A stretch of DNA of 64,000 bases from Streptomyces nojiriensis (GCF_017639205.1 NZ_CP071139.1:6881501-6945500); one strand, 5' to 3'; shown: positions 41,311 to 50,685, numbered from the stretch's first letter. Translations and numbers: made by a program. The notes: generated by a model not told the origin, from the letters alone.

Positions 41311-42220
41311 GCCCCGGCCGGGCTCCGACCACCGAGGCCAGGTGGTCCGCCAGGGTGCGGTGCGGGGCCCAGCCCTGGGCCCGGGCCCGGGTGAGGTCCA
41401 GGACCACCGGGTGCGCCAGCTGGTCCACCGCGTAGCGGCTGAGGGCCGGTTCGGCCCCGGCCACCGCCGCCACCGCCTCCGCGACCCGGGCCGCCGCGGC
41501 GGCCACCGGCAGCGGGAGGTGCCGGATCCGGGCCCGGACGCCGTGGGCCCGCAGGACCGCGGCGACCGCCGCGTCGCGGCCGTACGGTTCCCCGTCGGCG
41601 ATGTTGTACGCGCCCGGCGCCCAGGACGCCGCCGCCAGGCAGGCCCGCGTCAGGTTCTCCACCGCGGTGAGGCTGAGCCGGACGTCCGGGCCGGGCAGCA
41701 GCAGGGTGCCGGCCCGGACCCGGGAGAGCAGCCGGGGCAGCAGCGTGGTGTCGCCCGGCCCGTAGACGGCCCGGGGCCGCAGCACCACCGCCCCGGCGGC
41801 CAGTGCCAGGTCCTCGCCCGCCGCCTTCGTCCGGCCGTAGGCGTTCAACTGCCCGGCGCGCGGGTGCTCCTCGCCGACCAGGCCGCGGTCGTGCCGCGGA
41901 TCGTAGACGCTGGCGCTGCTCACCCACACCACCGGCCGCCCGCCCGCCGCTTCGAGCAGCCGCTCGGTGCCGTCCACGTTGACCGCGCGCATCAGCGCAG
42001 CGGCCCGTGAGCCGGGGGCCGGATCGCCGACGGCCGCCGCGCAGTGCACCACGAGGTCCACGCCCGCCAGGTCCGGCGGCTCCGCGGCGGCGTCCCAGAA
42101 GCGGTGCGTGCCCACCGGGCCCGGTCTGCGGCCCAGGCACACCACCTCGGCCCCGGCCGCCGCGGCGGCGCGCGCGACGTGCCCGCCGCAGAAGCCGCTC
42201 GCGCCCGTGACCGCGATCAC
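41300..42220 (-). CDS. NAD-dependent epimerase/3beta-HSD-type reductase (OleD-like)
   Basis: A 306-residue SDR. The cofactor site is VIAVTGASGFCGGHVARA, the catalytic triad is in WVSSASVYD and NAYGRTKAAGE, and LTAVENLTRACLAA is typical of 3beta-HSD/epimerase proteins. Last gene of a five-gene overlapping operon; it starts in the P450 stop (GTGA). In ole-type pathways the OleD reductase converts the 2-alkyl-3-ketoacyl product of OleA to the beta-hydroxy acid for the AMP ligase. Here it could play the same part, which is an inference from context. Confidence 0.82.
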   Translation of the reverse strand: MIAVTGASGFCGGHVARAAAAAGAEVVCLGRRPGPVGTHRFWDAAAEPPDLAGVDLVVHCAAAVGDPAPGSRAAALMRAVNVDGTERLLEAAGGRPVVWVSSASVYDPRHDRGLVGEEHPRAGQLNAYGRTKAAGEDLALAAGAVVLRPRAVYGPGDTTLLPRLLSRVRAGTLLLPGPDVRLSLTAVENLTRACLAAASWAPGAYNIADGEPYGRDAAVAAVLRAHGVRARIRHLPLPVAAAAARVAEAVAAVAGAEPALSRYAVDQLAHPVVLDLTRARAQGWAPHRTLADHLASVVGARPGLSR

Positions 42221-43473
42221 GACCCGGCCCCGGCGACCCCGGCCGTGCGGGCCCCGGCCCGTACGGTCAGTACGCGCCAGCCGGGCAGTGCCGCCCCCCG
42301 GTCCACCCGGGCCCGCGTCACCACCGGCCGGTACGGGGCCAGCGCGCCCAGTACGTCGGCCAGTTGGGCCCGGGCCAGCCGGGCGCCGGGACACGCGTGC
42401 GGTCCAGCGCCGAACACCAGCCGGTCCACGGCCGGGCCGGCGGGCCGCAGCGCGTCCGGGTCGTGCCGGTGCGCCCCGGCCGCGTGCCGGGCGACCAGCA
42501 GCAGCCGGTCGCCGCCGCGCACCGGGCAGCCGCCGACGGCACCGTCCGCCGCGGCCACCCGGGGCAGCAGCGGCGAGGCCGCGGTGACCCGCAGCAGCTC
42601 GTCGGCGAGCACCGGCCGCAGGGCCTCGTCCGCCGCCTGCTCCCACAGCCCCGCGTCGGCGCACCAGGCCACCGCCCGGGGCAGCGCGGCGACGGTGGTG
42701 TTCACGGCGGCCACCGCCACCATCGCCGGCAGGGCCGCACCGGCGGGCCCCAGGAGCAGGCGGAGCCGGTCGGCGGCGCGGGCCGCGGCGGCCTCGGCGC
42801 GCGGGCGGCGCGGCCCCGGCAGGTGGCTGCGTACGGAGGCGGCCGCCGCCTCGGCCGCGGCCCCGGCGACCGCCCGCGGGTCGGCGCCGGACCCCAGCAG
42901 GGCGCACACCACCGACCCGGAGAGCTCCCGCGCGAGGTCGACGAGGTCCACCTCGCCGCCCCGGTCCAGCGGCGCGAGACGGCGTACGAGCAACGGCCGC
43001 CAGAGCGACCGGAGATCCTCGACCCCCGCACCGCCCAGAGCACGCGCGAGGCCCCGCCGGTCCGCCCGGTGCCCGCCGCCCTCCTGGTCGAAGAGCACAC
43101 CCCCGGCTCCGCCCCCGCCGTCACGCAGCGCCGAGCGCGCGGCCGCGCCCGTCGTACCGGCCGCCGTCCGGTCGAGCGGCAGCCGGGTCAGCGCCTGGCG
43201 GTAGGCCTCCGGGCCGTGCACCAGCAGGGTCCGGCCGAGCCGGCGCACCGGACGTCCGCGGGTGGCGGCGAGCAGCCCGAACAGCAGGGGATGGCTGCGC
43301 AGATAGACCAGGCGGTCCCGGCGGCGGGCACGGGCGTGGGAAGTGGTGCTCATCGGGGGGCGTACCTCCGTGGGATCGGCGGACCGGGCAGGGGCGGCCG
43401 GGGCGGGCTCCGGGCGCGCGGCCCCGGATCCGGCCGCGGCGCGGGTCACCGGCCCGGCGGCGCGGGCCCTCAT
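42217..43473 (-). CDS. cytochrome P450 of the ketosynthase-ligase operon
   Basis: A 418-residue P450, read from the ATG at 43473 that overlaps the ligase stop (ATGA). A second ATG at 43353 with a GGAGG site is possible and gives 378 residues. The haem Cys is in VFGAGPHACPGARLARAQL, and ADEALRP supplies ExxR. The I-helix region (MVAVAAVNTTVAALPRA) lacks the normal acid-alcohol pair. The N-terminal 40 residues are Ala/Pro/Arg-rich. It probably oxidises the fatty chain or the beta-lactone-type product of the operon, which is an inference. Confidence 0.82.
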   Translation of the reverse strand: MRARAAGPVTRAAAGSGAARPEPAPAAPARSADPTEVRPPMSTTSHARARRRDRLVYLRSHPLLFGLLAATRGRPVRRLGRTLLVHGPEAYRQALTRLPLDRTAAGTTGAAARSALRDGGGGAGGVLFDQEGGGHRADRRGLARALGGAGVEDLRSLWRPLLVRRLAPLDRGGEVDLVDLARELSGSVVCALLGSGADPRAVAGAAAEAAAASVRSHLPGPRRPRAEAAAARAADRLRLLLGPAGAALPAMVAVAAVNTTVAALPRAVAWCADAGLWEQAADEALRPVLADELLRVTAASPLLPRVAAADGAVGGCPVRGGDRLLLVARHAAGAHRHDPDALRPAGPAVDRLVFGAGPHACPGARLARAQLADVLGALAPYRPVVTRARVDRGAALPGWRVLTVRAGARTAGVAGAGS

Positions 43474-44963
43474 CGCGCGCGTCCCAGCCGGCGCGCCGCC
43501 AGCGCGGCCGTCGCCGCCCGGTCCGGTTTGCGCGAGCGCCCCGACAGCGGGATCCGCGCGAGCAGCAGGGCGTCTGGCCGGGCCGCGCCCATCCGCCGGA
43601 CCGGCTCCGACAGGGCCGCGCGCAGGGCCCGTTCGTCCGCGCCGCGCCGCGGCTGCACGACCGCGACGAGCCGTTCGTCGCCGTCGCCCGCCGGGATCCC
43701 GACGAGCACGGCCAGCTCCACCCCCGGCACGTGCAGGGCGGGCTCGTACAGTCCCGGATAGATGTTCTCGGCCCGGCGCAGGACCATGTCCTTGCTCCGG
43801 CCTTCGAGGACGATGCGGCCCGCGCCGTCCAGCCGCGCCCGGTCGCCCGTACGCACCCACGGGTCGGGCTCCTCCCCGAGGTAGCGGTGGCGGGCCGCGG
43901 GGCCCGCCAGCAGCAGCTGCCCGTTCCCGTCCGGCTCGGCGAGCACGCCCGGCAGCGGCGCCCCGACCAGGTCCCCGCTCTCCCCGGCCGCCGCGAACGC
44001 GGACTTCTCCCGCGCCTCGACCGCGGCGGCCGGGAACAGCTCGGTCAGCGCGTACACCCCCCAGGCCTCGGCCGCGCCCGCCGCGCGTACGCGTTCCAGC
44101 AGCCCGGCGCCGGCCGGCGCCGAGCCCGTCCACACCCGGCCGTGGAAGCGGGCGCCCGCGCCCAGCGCGTCCCGCAGCCGGGGCGGGGTCAGATAGGTGT
44201 CCTCGGGCCGCAGCCGGTCCAGCTGGCGGGCCAGCACCCGGGAGTTGCCCGCCGGGAGGGCGACGGCGGCGCCGCGCGCCAGCGAGGGGACGAGGACGAA
44301 GAAGGTGCCGCCGAGCACCGGCCGGTCCCCGCGCGCGTCGAAGAGGGCGGAGACCGTGGCCATGCCGGCGGCCAGGCTCGCCCGGGTGTGGACGACGGCC
44401 CGCGGCAGGGAGGTGGTCCCGGAGGTGAACACGATCACCGCGTCGGCGTCCCCGTCCGGGCCGTCGCCGGGCGCGGGCACGCCCCGGCGGGGCGCGCCCA
44501 GTTCCAGTGCGGGCGCGCAGCCCGGCAGCCGGGGCCCGACCGTGGCCACCGGCCCCAGCTCGGCCAGGTCCGGCAGCGCGAGCCGGGCCCGGCGGGCCAG
44601 CGGCCGGGCCCAGCCCGCCACCGCCTGCGCGGCCGCGTCGGCCAGCACCAGCGAAGGCCGGGCCAGCGCGAGGCGGGCGCGCAGCACGTCGGGCCCGGCG
44701 CCCGGGTCCAGTACGGCCCCGCGCAGCCCGAGCCGCCACAGCGCGAGCAGGACGGCCAGGGCGCGCGGCCCGGGGCGTACGGCGACGCCGACGGTGTCCC
44801 CGGCGCGCAGTCCGCGCGCGTGCAGGGCCGCGGCGAAGGCGTCGGCCAGCTCGGCGAGTTCGCCGCGGGTGGCCCGTACCCGGGGCGCGCCGGAACGGGT
44901 GGCGGTGAGCACGGCGGGCCGCTCGGGGCGGTTGCGCAGCGCGTGGTCGAGGTGGTCCAGCAT
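43470..44963 (-). CDS. AMP-dependent fatty acyl ligase/synthetase (OleC-like)
   Basis: A 497-residue acyl-adenylating enzyme. The phosphate loop is VIVFTSGTTSLPRAVVHT, the adenine site is WGVYALTELFPA, and the C-terminal hinge is WVRTGDRARLDGAGRIVLEGRSKDMVLRRAENI. The C-terminal Lys region is KPDRAA. OleC proteins of this superfamily close a beta-lactone from a beta-hydroxy acid; ordinary fatty acyl-AMP ligases are the alternative. It overlaps the glycosyltransferase by TGATG and the P450 by ATGA. Confidence 0.82.
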   Translation of the reverse strand: MLDHLDHALRNRPERPAVLTATRSGAPRVRATRGELAELADAFAAALHARGLRAGDTVGVAVRPGPRALAVLLALWRLGLRGAVLDPGAGPDVLRARLALARPSLVLADAAAQAVAGWARPLARRARLALPDLAELGPVATVGPRLPGCAPALELGAPRRGVPAPGDGPDGDADAVIVFTSGTTSLPRAVVHTRASLAAGMATVSALFDARGDRPVLGGTFFVLVPSLARGAAVALPAGNSRVLARQLDRLRPEDTYLTPPRLRDALGAGARFHGRVWTGSAPAGAGLLERVRAAGAAEAWGVYALTELFPAAAVEAREKSAFAAAGESGDLVGAPLPGVLAEPDGNGQLLLAGPAARHRYLGEEPDPWVRTGDRARLDGAGRIVLEGRSKDMVLRRAENIYPGLYEPALHVPGVELAVLVGIPAGDGDERLVAVVQPRRGADERALRAALSEPVRRMGAARPDALLLARIPLSGRSRKPDRAATAALAARRLGRAR

Positions 44964-45718
44964 CAGCGGGGGTCGTCCGTTCCGTGCGTGCCGCTGCCCT
45001 GGTCGAGGTACCAGCGGGCGGTGCCGGCGATGCCGTAGGCCCGCAGGCGCCGTGTCGAGTTCTCCACGACCATCTCCCGGCAGTGCGTGATCCGGTCGGT
45101 GTGGCGGCGTACGGCGTTGAGGAAGAGCCGGTCGGTCGGCGAGGGGCGCCGGGGCATCCCGCCGACGCTCAGGTACAGCTCGGCGGTGATCGCCATGTTG
45201 TTCCCGGCGTGCATGCGGTACGGCGCCCGGTAGCCGCGCCGCCGGGCGTGCTCGGGCCGCAGCCGACCGAAGAGCGCGGCGAGGGCCACCAGCGCGCCGA
45301 ACCCGGCCCGGCCCAGCGGGCCGTGCTCGTCCCGGCGGGCCACGATCCGCCCGCACACCAGCCCGGGGCTGAGGAGCAGCGCGCTGCGGGCGGCGCCGGT
45401 CCAGCCGGGCCGGGGCAGGCAGTCGGCGTCCGTCCGGGCGAGCAGGGCCGCGCCGCGGCCGATCGCGTACCGGAAGCCGGTGTCCACCGCCGAGCCGACC
45501 CCCTTCTCCGGCTCCTCGATCACCTCCACCGGGAAGGGCGCTCCGGCCGCGAAGGCGCGGGCGACGGCGCCCGTCCCGTCCGTCGAGGCGTTGTCGACGA
45601 CCAGCAGGGTGAAGTCCCGGTCCCGCTGCGCGGCGAGCGCCCGCAGCGTGTCGGCCAGCCGGGCCTCCTCCTCGTGCGCGGGCACGACCACCCACATCGG
45701 CGGGGCCGCGGCCGTCAC
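44963..45718 (-). CDS. family 2 glycosyltransferase
   Basis: A 251-residue GT-A fold glycosyltransferase: nucleotide-sugar contact VVVPAHEEEARLADTLRAL, LLVVDNASTDGTGAVA, and the metal-binding DxD as ARTDADCLPRPGW. A C-terminal acceptor-side region includes YRMHAGNNMAITAELYLSVGG. There is no clear membrane helix. It starts at GTG 45718 in a GTGA overlap with the ketosynthase. A role in attaching a sugar to the operon's lipid product is an inference. Confidence 0.85.
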   Translation of the reverse strand: MTAAAPPMWVVVPAHEEEARLADTLRALAAQRDRDFTLLVVDNASTDGTGAVARAFAAGAPFPVEVIEEPEKGVGSAVDTGFRYAIGRGAALLARTDADCLPRPGWTGAARSALLLSPGLVCGRIVARRDEHGPLGRAGFGALVALAALFGRLRPEHARRRGYRAPYRMHAGNNMAITAELYLSVGGMPRRPSPTDRLFLNAVRRHTDRITHCREMVVENSTRRLRAYGIAGTARWYLDQGSGTHGTDDPR

Positions 45719-46749
45719 GACTTCTCCCAGACCATCGTCATGATGCTGATACCGCCGCCGAGACCCACGAACAACACCCTTTCCCCCGTGGTCAGTTCGT
45801 CGAACACCCGGTCCAGCTGGAGCCCGAGGCTCGCGCTGGCCACATTGCCGAGCTCGGGCACCGTCACCACCAGCTTCCCGGCGGGCACCCCGGTCAGTTC
45901 CGCGAACCGTTCCAGGTACGGCACCGTCACCTGGTGCACCAGCACCTTGGCGAAGCCGTCCCAGTCCATGCCCGTGCGGTGCAGCGTCCGGTCGATGACG
46001 GCGGTGCCCACCTTCTCGAAGACGCCGCGCAGTTCGTGCCCGTCGCCGCGGAAGTACGTGTACGCGTCCCCCCGCGGGTGCCGTGACCCGCCGCCCGGGA
46101 TGCCCCCGACCTCCCAGTGCTCCGAATGGGTCTCGGTGTCCACGTCGACGATGCCGCCGCGCTCCACGGCCTCCACGACCACGGCCGCCCCCGCGTCGCC
46201 GAAGGTGTACCCGGCGAAGCCGTCGCGCAGTTCGACGAGATCGGCCGGGTCCTTGCGCACCGCCCGGCTCGGCGTCTCGCCGGTGACGACCAGGGCCCGC
46301 CGCGCCCGCCCGGCGAGGATCATGGAGCGGGCGAGGTCGATGCCGTTGACGAAGCTGTTGCAGGCGTTGGTGACGTCCAGGGCGTGGGCCCGCGAGCCCA
46401 GTTCGGCCTGCACGATGTGCGCGGTGGCCGGCTCGACCAGGTCGCGGGAGGCGGACGCGAACAGCAGCAGGTCGACGTCGAGCGGACCGAGTCCGGCGGC
46501 GGCCAGGGCCCGGCGGGCGGCGCCCACCGCGAGGGTGGAGGCGTACACGCCCTCGCCCGCGACACGGCGGGAGACGATCCCGGTGGCCTGGGTCAGCAGC
46601 CTCGGCGGCAGCGTCAGCCCACTGCGGTGCGCCACCTCCCGCTGAAGGGCGTCGGAGGACAGCACCTCGTCGGGCAGCAGGCTGCCGACGGCGGTTATCC
46701 CGGCGCGCATCCCGGCGCGCGGCAGCGGATCGGATGGCTGAATGAACAT
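45715..46749 (-). CDS. 3-oxoacyl-ACP synthase III / OleA-like ketosynthase
   Basis: A 344-residue thiolase-fold condensing enzyme. Catalytic Cys130 is in DVTNACNSFVNG, the His is in KVLVHQVTVPYLERF, and the Asn is in GNVASASLGLQL. It has the signature of KAS III, and the similarly sized OleA proteins make head-to-head condensations of two acyl chains. Start uncertain: ATG 46749 or GTG 46755; a start near MRAGITAVGS would be shorter. It is the first gene of the overlapping operon with glycosyltransferase, ligase, P450 and reductase. Divergent from the phospholipase across about 250 bases. Confidence 0.83.
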   Translation of the reverse strand: MFIQPSDPLPRAGMRAGITAVGSLLPDEVLSSDALQREVAHRSGLTLPPRLLTQATGIVSRRVAGEGVYASTLAVGAARRALAAAGLGPLDVDLLLFASASRDLVEPATAHIVQAELGSRAHALDVTNACNSFVNGIDLARSMILAGRARRALVVTGETPSRAVRKDPADLVELRDGFAGYTFGDAGAAVVVEAVERGGIVDVDTETHSEHWEVGGIPGGGSRHPRGDAYTYFRGDGHELRGVFEKVGTAVIDRTLHRTGMDWDGFAKVLVHQVTVPYLERFAELTGVPAGKLVVTVPELGNVASASLGLQLDRVFDELTTGERVLFVGLGGGISIMTMVWEKS

Positions 46750-46998
46750 GCCCACACGATGACAAGCCGGCCGCTCCGGAGCCTGAGTACGGATGCTCAG
46801 TTCGGCGCCGCCGGCCGCACGGGCCGCCTGAGTACGCGGACCACCCGGATCGCGTCCGGAAGGTACGCGGGTCCTCCGGGAGCCTTTCGTTCTCCAGGTG
46901 TACGGCGCAGTGTCACGAGGTGATCCCCGTCCGGTACCGAGGGACCGCTGTCCTTGGGGCGCCCCTCGACTCCCCCCTCACCCGCAGAGGTCTCTCCC

Positions 46999-49059
46999 AT
47001 GGCAGAACTCAACCGTCGCAGGTTCCTGCAGATAGCCGGTGGCACCGCCGCCCTCACGATGCTGAACGACAGCATCGCCCGGGCCGCCGCCATCTCGGCG
47101 CAGGGCACCACCGGAACGATCCAGGACATCGAGCACATCGTCGTCCTGATGCAGGAGAACCGGTCCTTCGACCACTACTTCGGCGCGATGAAGGGTGTCC
47201 GGGGCTTCGGCGACCCGCGGCCGGTCCTCCAGGACAACGGCAAGCCGGTCTTCTTCCAGTCGAACGGGACGAAGGACATCCTTCCCTTCAACCCGCAGAT
47301 CCAGGACCTCGGCATGCAGTTCCTGGAGGGGCTCAACCACGACTGGGCCGGTGGCCACCAGGCCTACAACAACGGCAAGTACGACAAGTGGGTCCCGGCC
47401 AAGACGGCCACGACCATGTCGTACATGACCCGGAACGACATCCCGTTCCACTACGCCCTCGCCGACGCCTTCACGGTGTGCGACGCCTACCACTGCTCCT
47501 TCATCGGCGCCACGGACCCGAACCGCTACTACATGTGGACGGGCCACACGGGCAACGACGGGACCGGCGGCGGCCCGGTCCTCGGCAACCAGGAGGCCGG
47601 CTACGGCTGGAAGACCTACCCGGAGCGCCTGGAGTCCGCCGGGGTCTCCTGGAAGGTCTACCAGGACATCGGCGACGGCCTGAACGCCGCCGGTTCCTGG
47701 GGCTGGATCAACGACGCCTTCCGCGGCAACTACGGCGACAACTCGCTGCTGTACTTCAACACCTACCGCAATGCCCAGCCCGGCAGCCCGCTGTACGAGA
47801 AGGCGCGCACCGGCACGAACGTCAAGGCGGGCGACGGCTACTTCGACCGGCTGCGCGCCGACGTGGTGAACGGCACGCTGCCCCAGGTCTCCTGGATCGC
47901 CGCCCCCGAGGCGTTCAGCGAGCACTCCAACTGGCCGACGAACTTCGGCGCCTGGTACATCTCGCAGGTCCTGGACTCGCTGACCGCGAACCCGGCGATC
48001 TGGGCCAAGACCGCCCTGTTCATCACCTACGACGAGAACGACGGCTTCTTCGACCACGTGGTCCCGCCGTACCCGCCGGCCTCCTCGGCCTGGGGCCTGT
48101 CCACGGCCGACGTGTCCAAGGACCTCTACGCCGGTGGCGGCGGCTACGCGGCCGGACCGTACGGGCTCGGCCCGCGCGTCCCGATGATCGTGGTCTCCCC
48201 GTGGAGCAAGGGCGGCTACGTCTGCTCCGAGACCTTCGACCACACCTCCGTGATCCGCTTCATGGAGAAGCGCTTCGGGGTGCAGGAGCCCAACATCTCC
48301 CCGTGGCGCCGCGCCGTCTGCGGCGACCTGACCTCGGCCTTCGACTTCACCCGGGCCGACGCCGCGCCCGCCGCGCTGCCGTCCACGGCCGGGTACGTCC
48401 CGCCGGACAAGGACCGCCACCCCTCGTACCACCCGACCCCGCCGGCGACGGGCGCCCTGCCCCCGCAGGAGGCCGGGTCCAAGCCGACCCGCGCGCTCGG
48501 CTACAGCCCCTACGTGGACGGCGCCCGCACCACCTCCACCGGCAAGTTCACCCTCACCTTCGCCTCCGGACCGACCCTGGGAGCCCACTTCCACAGCACC
48601 TCGGGCAACCGCACGGACGGCCCCTGGCCCTACACGGTCGAGGCGGGCAAGACGCTTGTCGACACCTGGTCCACCAGCAGCTCCACCGGCAACCAGATCA
48701 ACCTCACGGTCTGGGGTCCGAACGGCTTCCTGCGCACCTGGAAGGGCCCGGCGAAGAAGGCCGGCCCCGAGGTCACGGCCCGCCACGTCGCGGCCACCGG
48801 CAACCTGGCCCTGACCCTGACCAACTCCGGGACGGCGGCCGTCAACCTCACGGTGACCAACACCTACGGCGGCGCGCCCCAGACCCTGAGGGTGGCGGCC
48901 GGCGCGACGGTCTCCCACACGGTGGACCTCGCCGCCTCCGGCCGCTGGTACGACGTGAAGGTCGTCTCCGACGCCGACGCCACCTTCCTGCGCCGCTTCG
49001 CCGGCCACGTCGAGACCGGCGCCCCGGGCGTCTCGGACCCGGCGATCAGGACCGTCTGA
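46999..49059 (+). CDS. phosphocholine-specific phospholipase C, secreted
   Basis: A 686-residue Tat-exported enzyme. The Tat signal is NRRRFLQIAGGTAALTM. The phosphoesterase core has IVVLMQENRSFDHYFG (metal Glu/Asn), CDAYHCSFIGATDPNRYYMWTG, TYDENDGFFDHVVPP, and RVPMIVVSPWSKGG. Two C-terminal repeats of an immunoglobulin-like domain begin near DGARTTSTGKFTLTFASG and about residue 610. It cleaves phosphatidylcholine or related lipids and would release phosphate-rich products outside the cell. The ATG at 46999 has AGAGG at a normal distance. Its stop overlaps the convergent gene's end by 14 bases. Confidence 0.92.
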   Translation: MAELNRRRFLQIAGGTAALTMLNDSIARAAAISAQGTTGTIQDIEHIVVLMQENRSFDHYFGAMKGVRGFGDPRPVLQDNGKPVFFQSNGTKDILPFNPQIQDLGMQFLEGLNHDWAGGHQAYNNGKYDKWVPAKTATTMSYMTRNDIPFHYALADAFTVCDAYHCSFIGATDPNRYYMWTGHTGNDGTGGGPVLGNQEAGYGWKTYPERLESAGVSWKVYQDIGDGLNAAGSWGWINDAFRGNYGDNSLLYFNTYRNAQPGSPLYEKARTGTNVKAGDGYFDRLRADVVNGTLPQVSWIAAPEAFSEHSNWPTNFGAWYISQVLDSLTANPAIWAKTALFITYDENDGFFDHVVPPYPPASSAWGLSTADVSKDLYAGGGGYAAGPYGLGPRVPMIVVSPWSKGGYVCSETFDHTSVIRFMEKRFGVQEPNISPWRRAVCGDLTSAFDFTRADAAPAALPSTAGYVPPDKDRHPSYHPTPPATGALPPQEAGSKPTRALGYSPYVDGARTTSTGKFTLTFASGPTLGAHFHSTSGNRTDGPWPYTVEAGKTLVDTWSTSSSTGNQINLTVWGPNGFLRTWKGPAKKAGPEVTARHVAATGNLALTLTNSGTAAVNLTVTNTYGGAPQTLRVAAGATVSHTVDLAASGRWYDVKVVSDADATFLRRFAGHVETGAPGVSDPAIRTV

Positions 49060-49777
49060 TCCGGTCCTCCGGTGCGCGCAGCAGCCGCCGTTCCAGGACC
49101 GGGAGGTCCGCGGGGCGGTGGCTGCGGGCGTGCCGCAGCAGGAGGTCCCGCGCGGTGTCGGGCACCCGGCGCCGCTTCGGATGCCGGGTGGTGAACTCCT
49201 CGCCCGCGAAGAACCGCACGGCCCCGTCCAGGCCGGCCCGGTCCGTCTCCCGTACGGCCCAGGCGAGTTCGTCGGTCGGCCTCCCGGCCAGCAGCCGGAC
49301 GGGAGCCCGCTCCGCGAGGAGCCACGCCGCGTCCCGGGGCTCCTCCCGTACGGCGCCCAGCCAGCTGAACACCATGGCCGGCGGCACCCCGTGCACGGGG
49401 CCGGGCACTGCGCCGCGGGCCAGGTCGGCGGCGTACTGACGCAGTCCAGCCGGGGCGGCGGCCACCCACCGGTCCCGGTGCCGGGCCGGGAGCCCGGCGG
49501 GGTCCAGCGGATCGAACAGGGGCCGGAGCGGACCGCTGGGCGCGGCGGACCGGATGCGCTCACCGCCGGCCTCGTACAGCGAGACCCCGCCATCCCCGTG
49601 GCACATGCAGGCGAAGCCGTCGTGCGCCTCGCCCTGCGGCCACAGGGCGAGCACCTCCGCGATCTCGGCCCGGTCGAGGACCTCGTACACGTCCGGGTGG
49701 TGCGGGTGGTGCGGGCGGTCGGCGGCGGTCCGGGAGGCCGTGACGGCTATGCGCACCGTGCGCGATGTCGGCTTCAC
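49046..49777 (-). CDS. conserved hypothetical protein
   Basis: A 243-residue protein read from GTG 49777. It contains ALWPQGEAHDGFACMCHGDGGVSLYEAG, with a CMCH pattern that could bind metal, and a C-terminal stretch FAGEEFTTRHPKRRRVPDTARDLLLRHA. I do not recognise a family. It overlaps the end of the phospholipase gene by 14 bases on the opposite strand and is divergent from the hydrolase gene (72-base gap). No signal peptide. Codon usage is normal for the region. Confidence 0.65.
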   Translation of the reverse strand: MKPTSRTVRIAVTASRTAADRPHHPHHPDVYEVLDRAEIAEVLALWPQGEAHDGFACMCHGDGGVSLYEAGGERIRSAAPSGPLRPLFDPLDPAGLPARHRDRWVAAAPAGLRQYAADLARGAVPGPVHGVPPAMVFSWLGAVREEPRDAAWLLAERAPVRLLAGRPTDELAWAVRETDRAGLDGAVRFFAGEEFTTRHPKRRRVPDTARDLLLRHARSHRPADLPVLERRLLRAPEDRIRRS

Positions 49778-49849
49778 GGTGTGATGGTAGATCCGGTGGG
49801 CAGAACCCTCGGCGTCGGTTTTCTTCGCCACGTCACCGAGGGAGAACGC

Positions 49850-50605
49850 ATGGCCATCGCCCACCGCAGGATCGGCACCGGACCCGTCCGCGTCATCGTG
49901 CTGCACGACTGGTTCGGCACCTCCGCGAACTGGGGATCCGTACTGGACCACCTGGACCCCGAGGGCTTCAGTTACGTCTTCCTCGACTACCGCGGCTACG
50001 GCGACCGCCGGGACGTCCCCGGCCGCCACACCCTGGCCGAGATCGCCGACGACGTCCTCGAACTCGCCGACCAGCTCGGCTGGGACACCTTCTCCCTCCT
50101 CGGCCACTCCATGGGCGGCAAGGCGGTCCAGCAGGTCCTCGTCCGCGCCCCCGAGCGGGTGGAGAAGCTGATCGGCCTCGCCCCGGTCCCGGCCGCGCCG
50201 TACGCGATGGACGACGCGACCCACGCCCTCTTCCACGGCGCCGCGACCGATCCCGACAAGCGCCGTGCGATCCTCGACCTGGTCACCGGCAACCGCGTGA
50301 GCCGGCACTGGCTCGACGGGATGGTCGCCCACTCGCTGGCCGTCTCCCGCCCCGAGGCCTTCGCCGGCTACCTCGCGAGCTGGCAGCCGCTCGACCTGTC
50401 CGCCGCGGTGAAGGGCAACACCGTCCCGGTGCTCGTCCTCGTCGGGGAGTACGACCTCGCGATCACCGCGGATGTGATGAGGGACACCTGGCAGGCCTCC
50501 TATCCGGACTGCCGGATCGTGACGGTCCCGGGCTCCGGCCACTACCCGCCGCACGAGACCCCGGTGGCCTTCGTCACCGAGGTGGAGGCCTTCCTGCGGA
50601 TCTAG
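49850..50605 (+). CDS. alpha/beta hydrolase
   Basis: A 251-residue alpha/beta hydrolase: VIVLHDWFGTSANW oxyanion loop, nucleophile LLGHSMGGKAVQQ (Ser), acid LVGEYDLAIT (Asp), and His in VPGSGHYPPHE. The ATG at 49850 has GGAG about ten bases upstream. Monocistronic by layout. Residues and length fit haloperoxidase/esterase-type enzymes; the substrate is unknown. Confidence 0.83.
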   Translation: MAIAHRRIGTGPVRVIVLHDWFGTSANWGSVLDHLDPEGFSYVFLDYRGYGDRRDVPGRHTLAEIADDVLELADQLGWDTFSLLGHSMGGKAVQQVLVRAPERVEKLIGLAPVPAAPYAMDDATHALFHGAATDPDKRRAILDLVTGNRVSRHWLDGMVAHSLAVSRPEAFAGYLASWQPLDLSAAVKGNTVPVLVLVGEYDLAITADVMRDTWQASYPDCRIVTVPGSGHYPPHETPVAFVTEVEAFLRI

Positions 50606-50634
50606 GCGGCGTCCGGCGGGACCGGTCGGGCACA

Positions 50635-50679
50635 CGAAAAAATCCCGTGGGGTACGAGGAACCTCGTACCCCACGGGAT
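50635..50679 (-). terminator. rho-independent terminator of tRNA-His
   Basis: An 18-bp perfect inverted repeat (42-59 and 62-79 of the 50.6-kb line) with a two-base centre, followed on the minus strand by a run of six T. This is the most canonical intrinsic terminator in the window and lies just past the tRNA-His 3' end. Confidence 0.93.
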
Positions 50680-50685
50680 CGACAG

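Noticed and set aside
46797..47138. Small minus-strand gene between the ketosynthase and phospholipase.
   Set aside because: It has no ribosome site, overlaps the phospholipase Tat signal in antisense and has no recognisable sequence.
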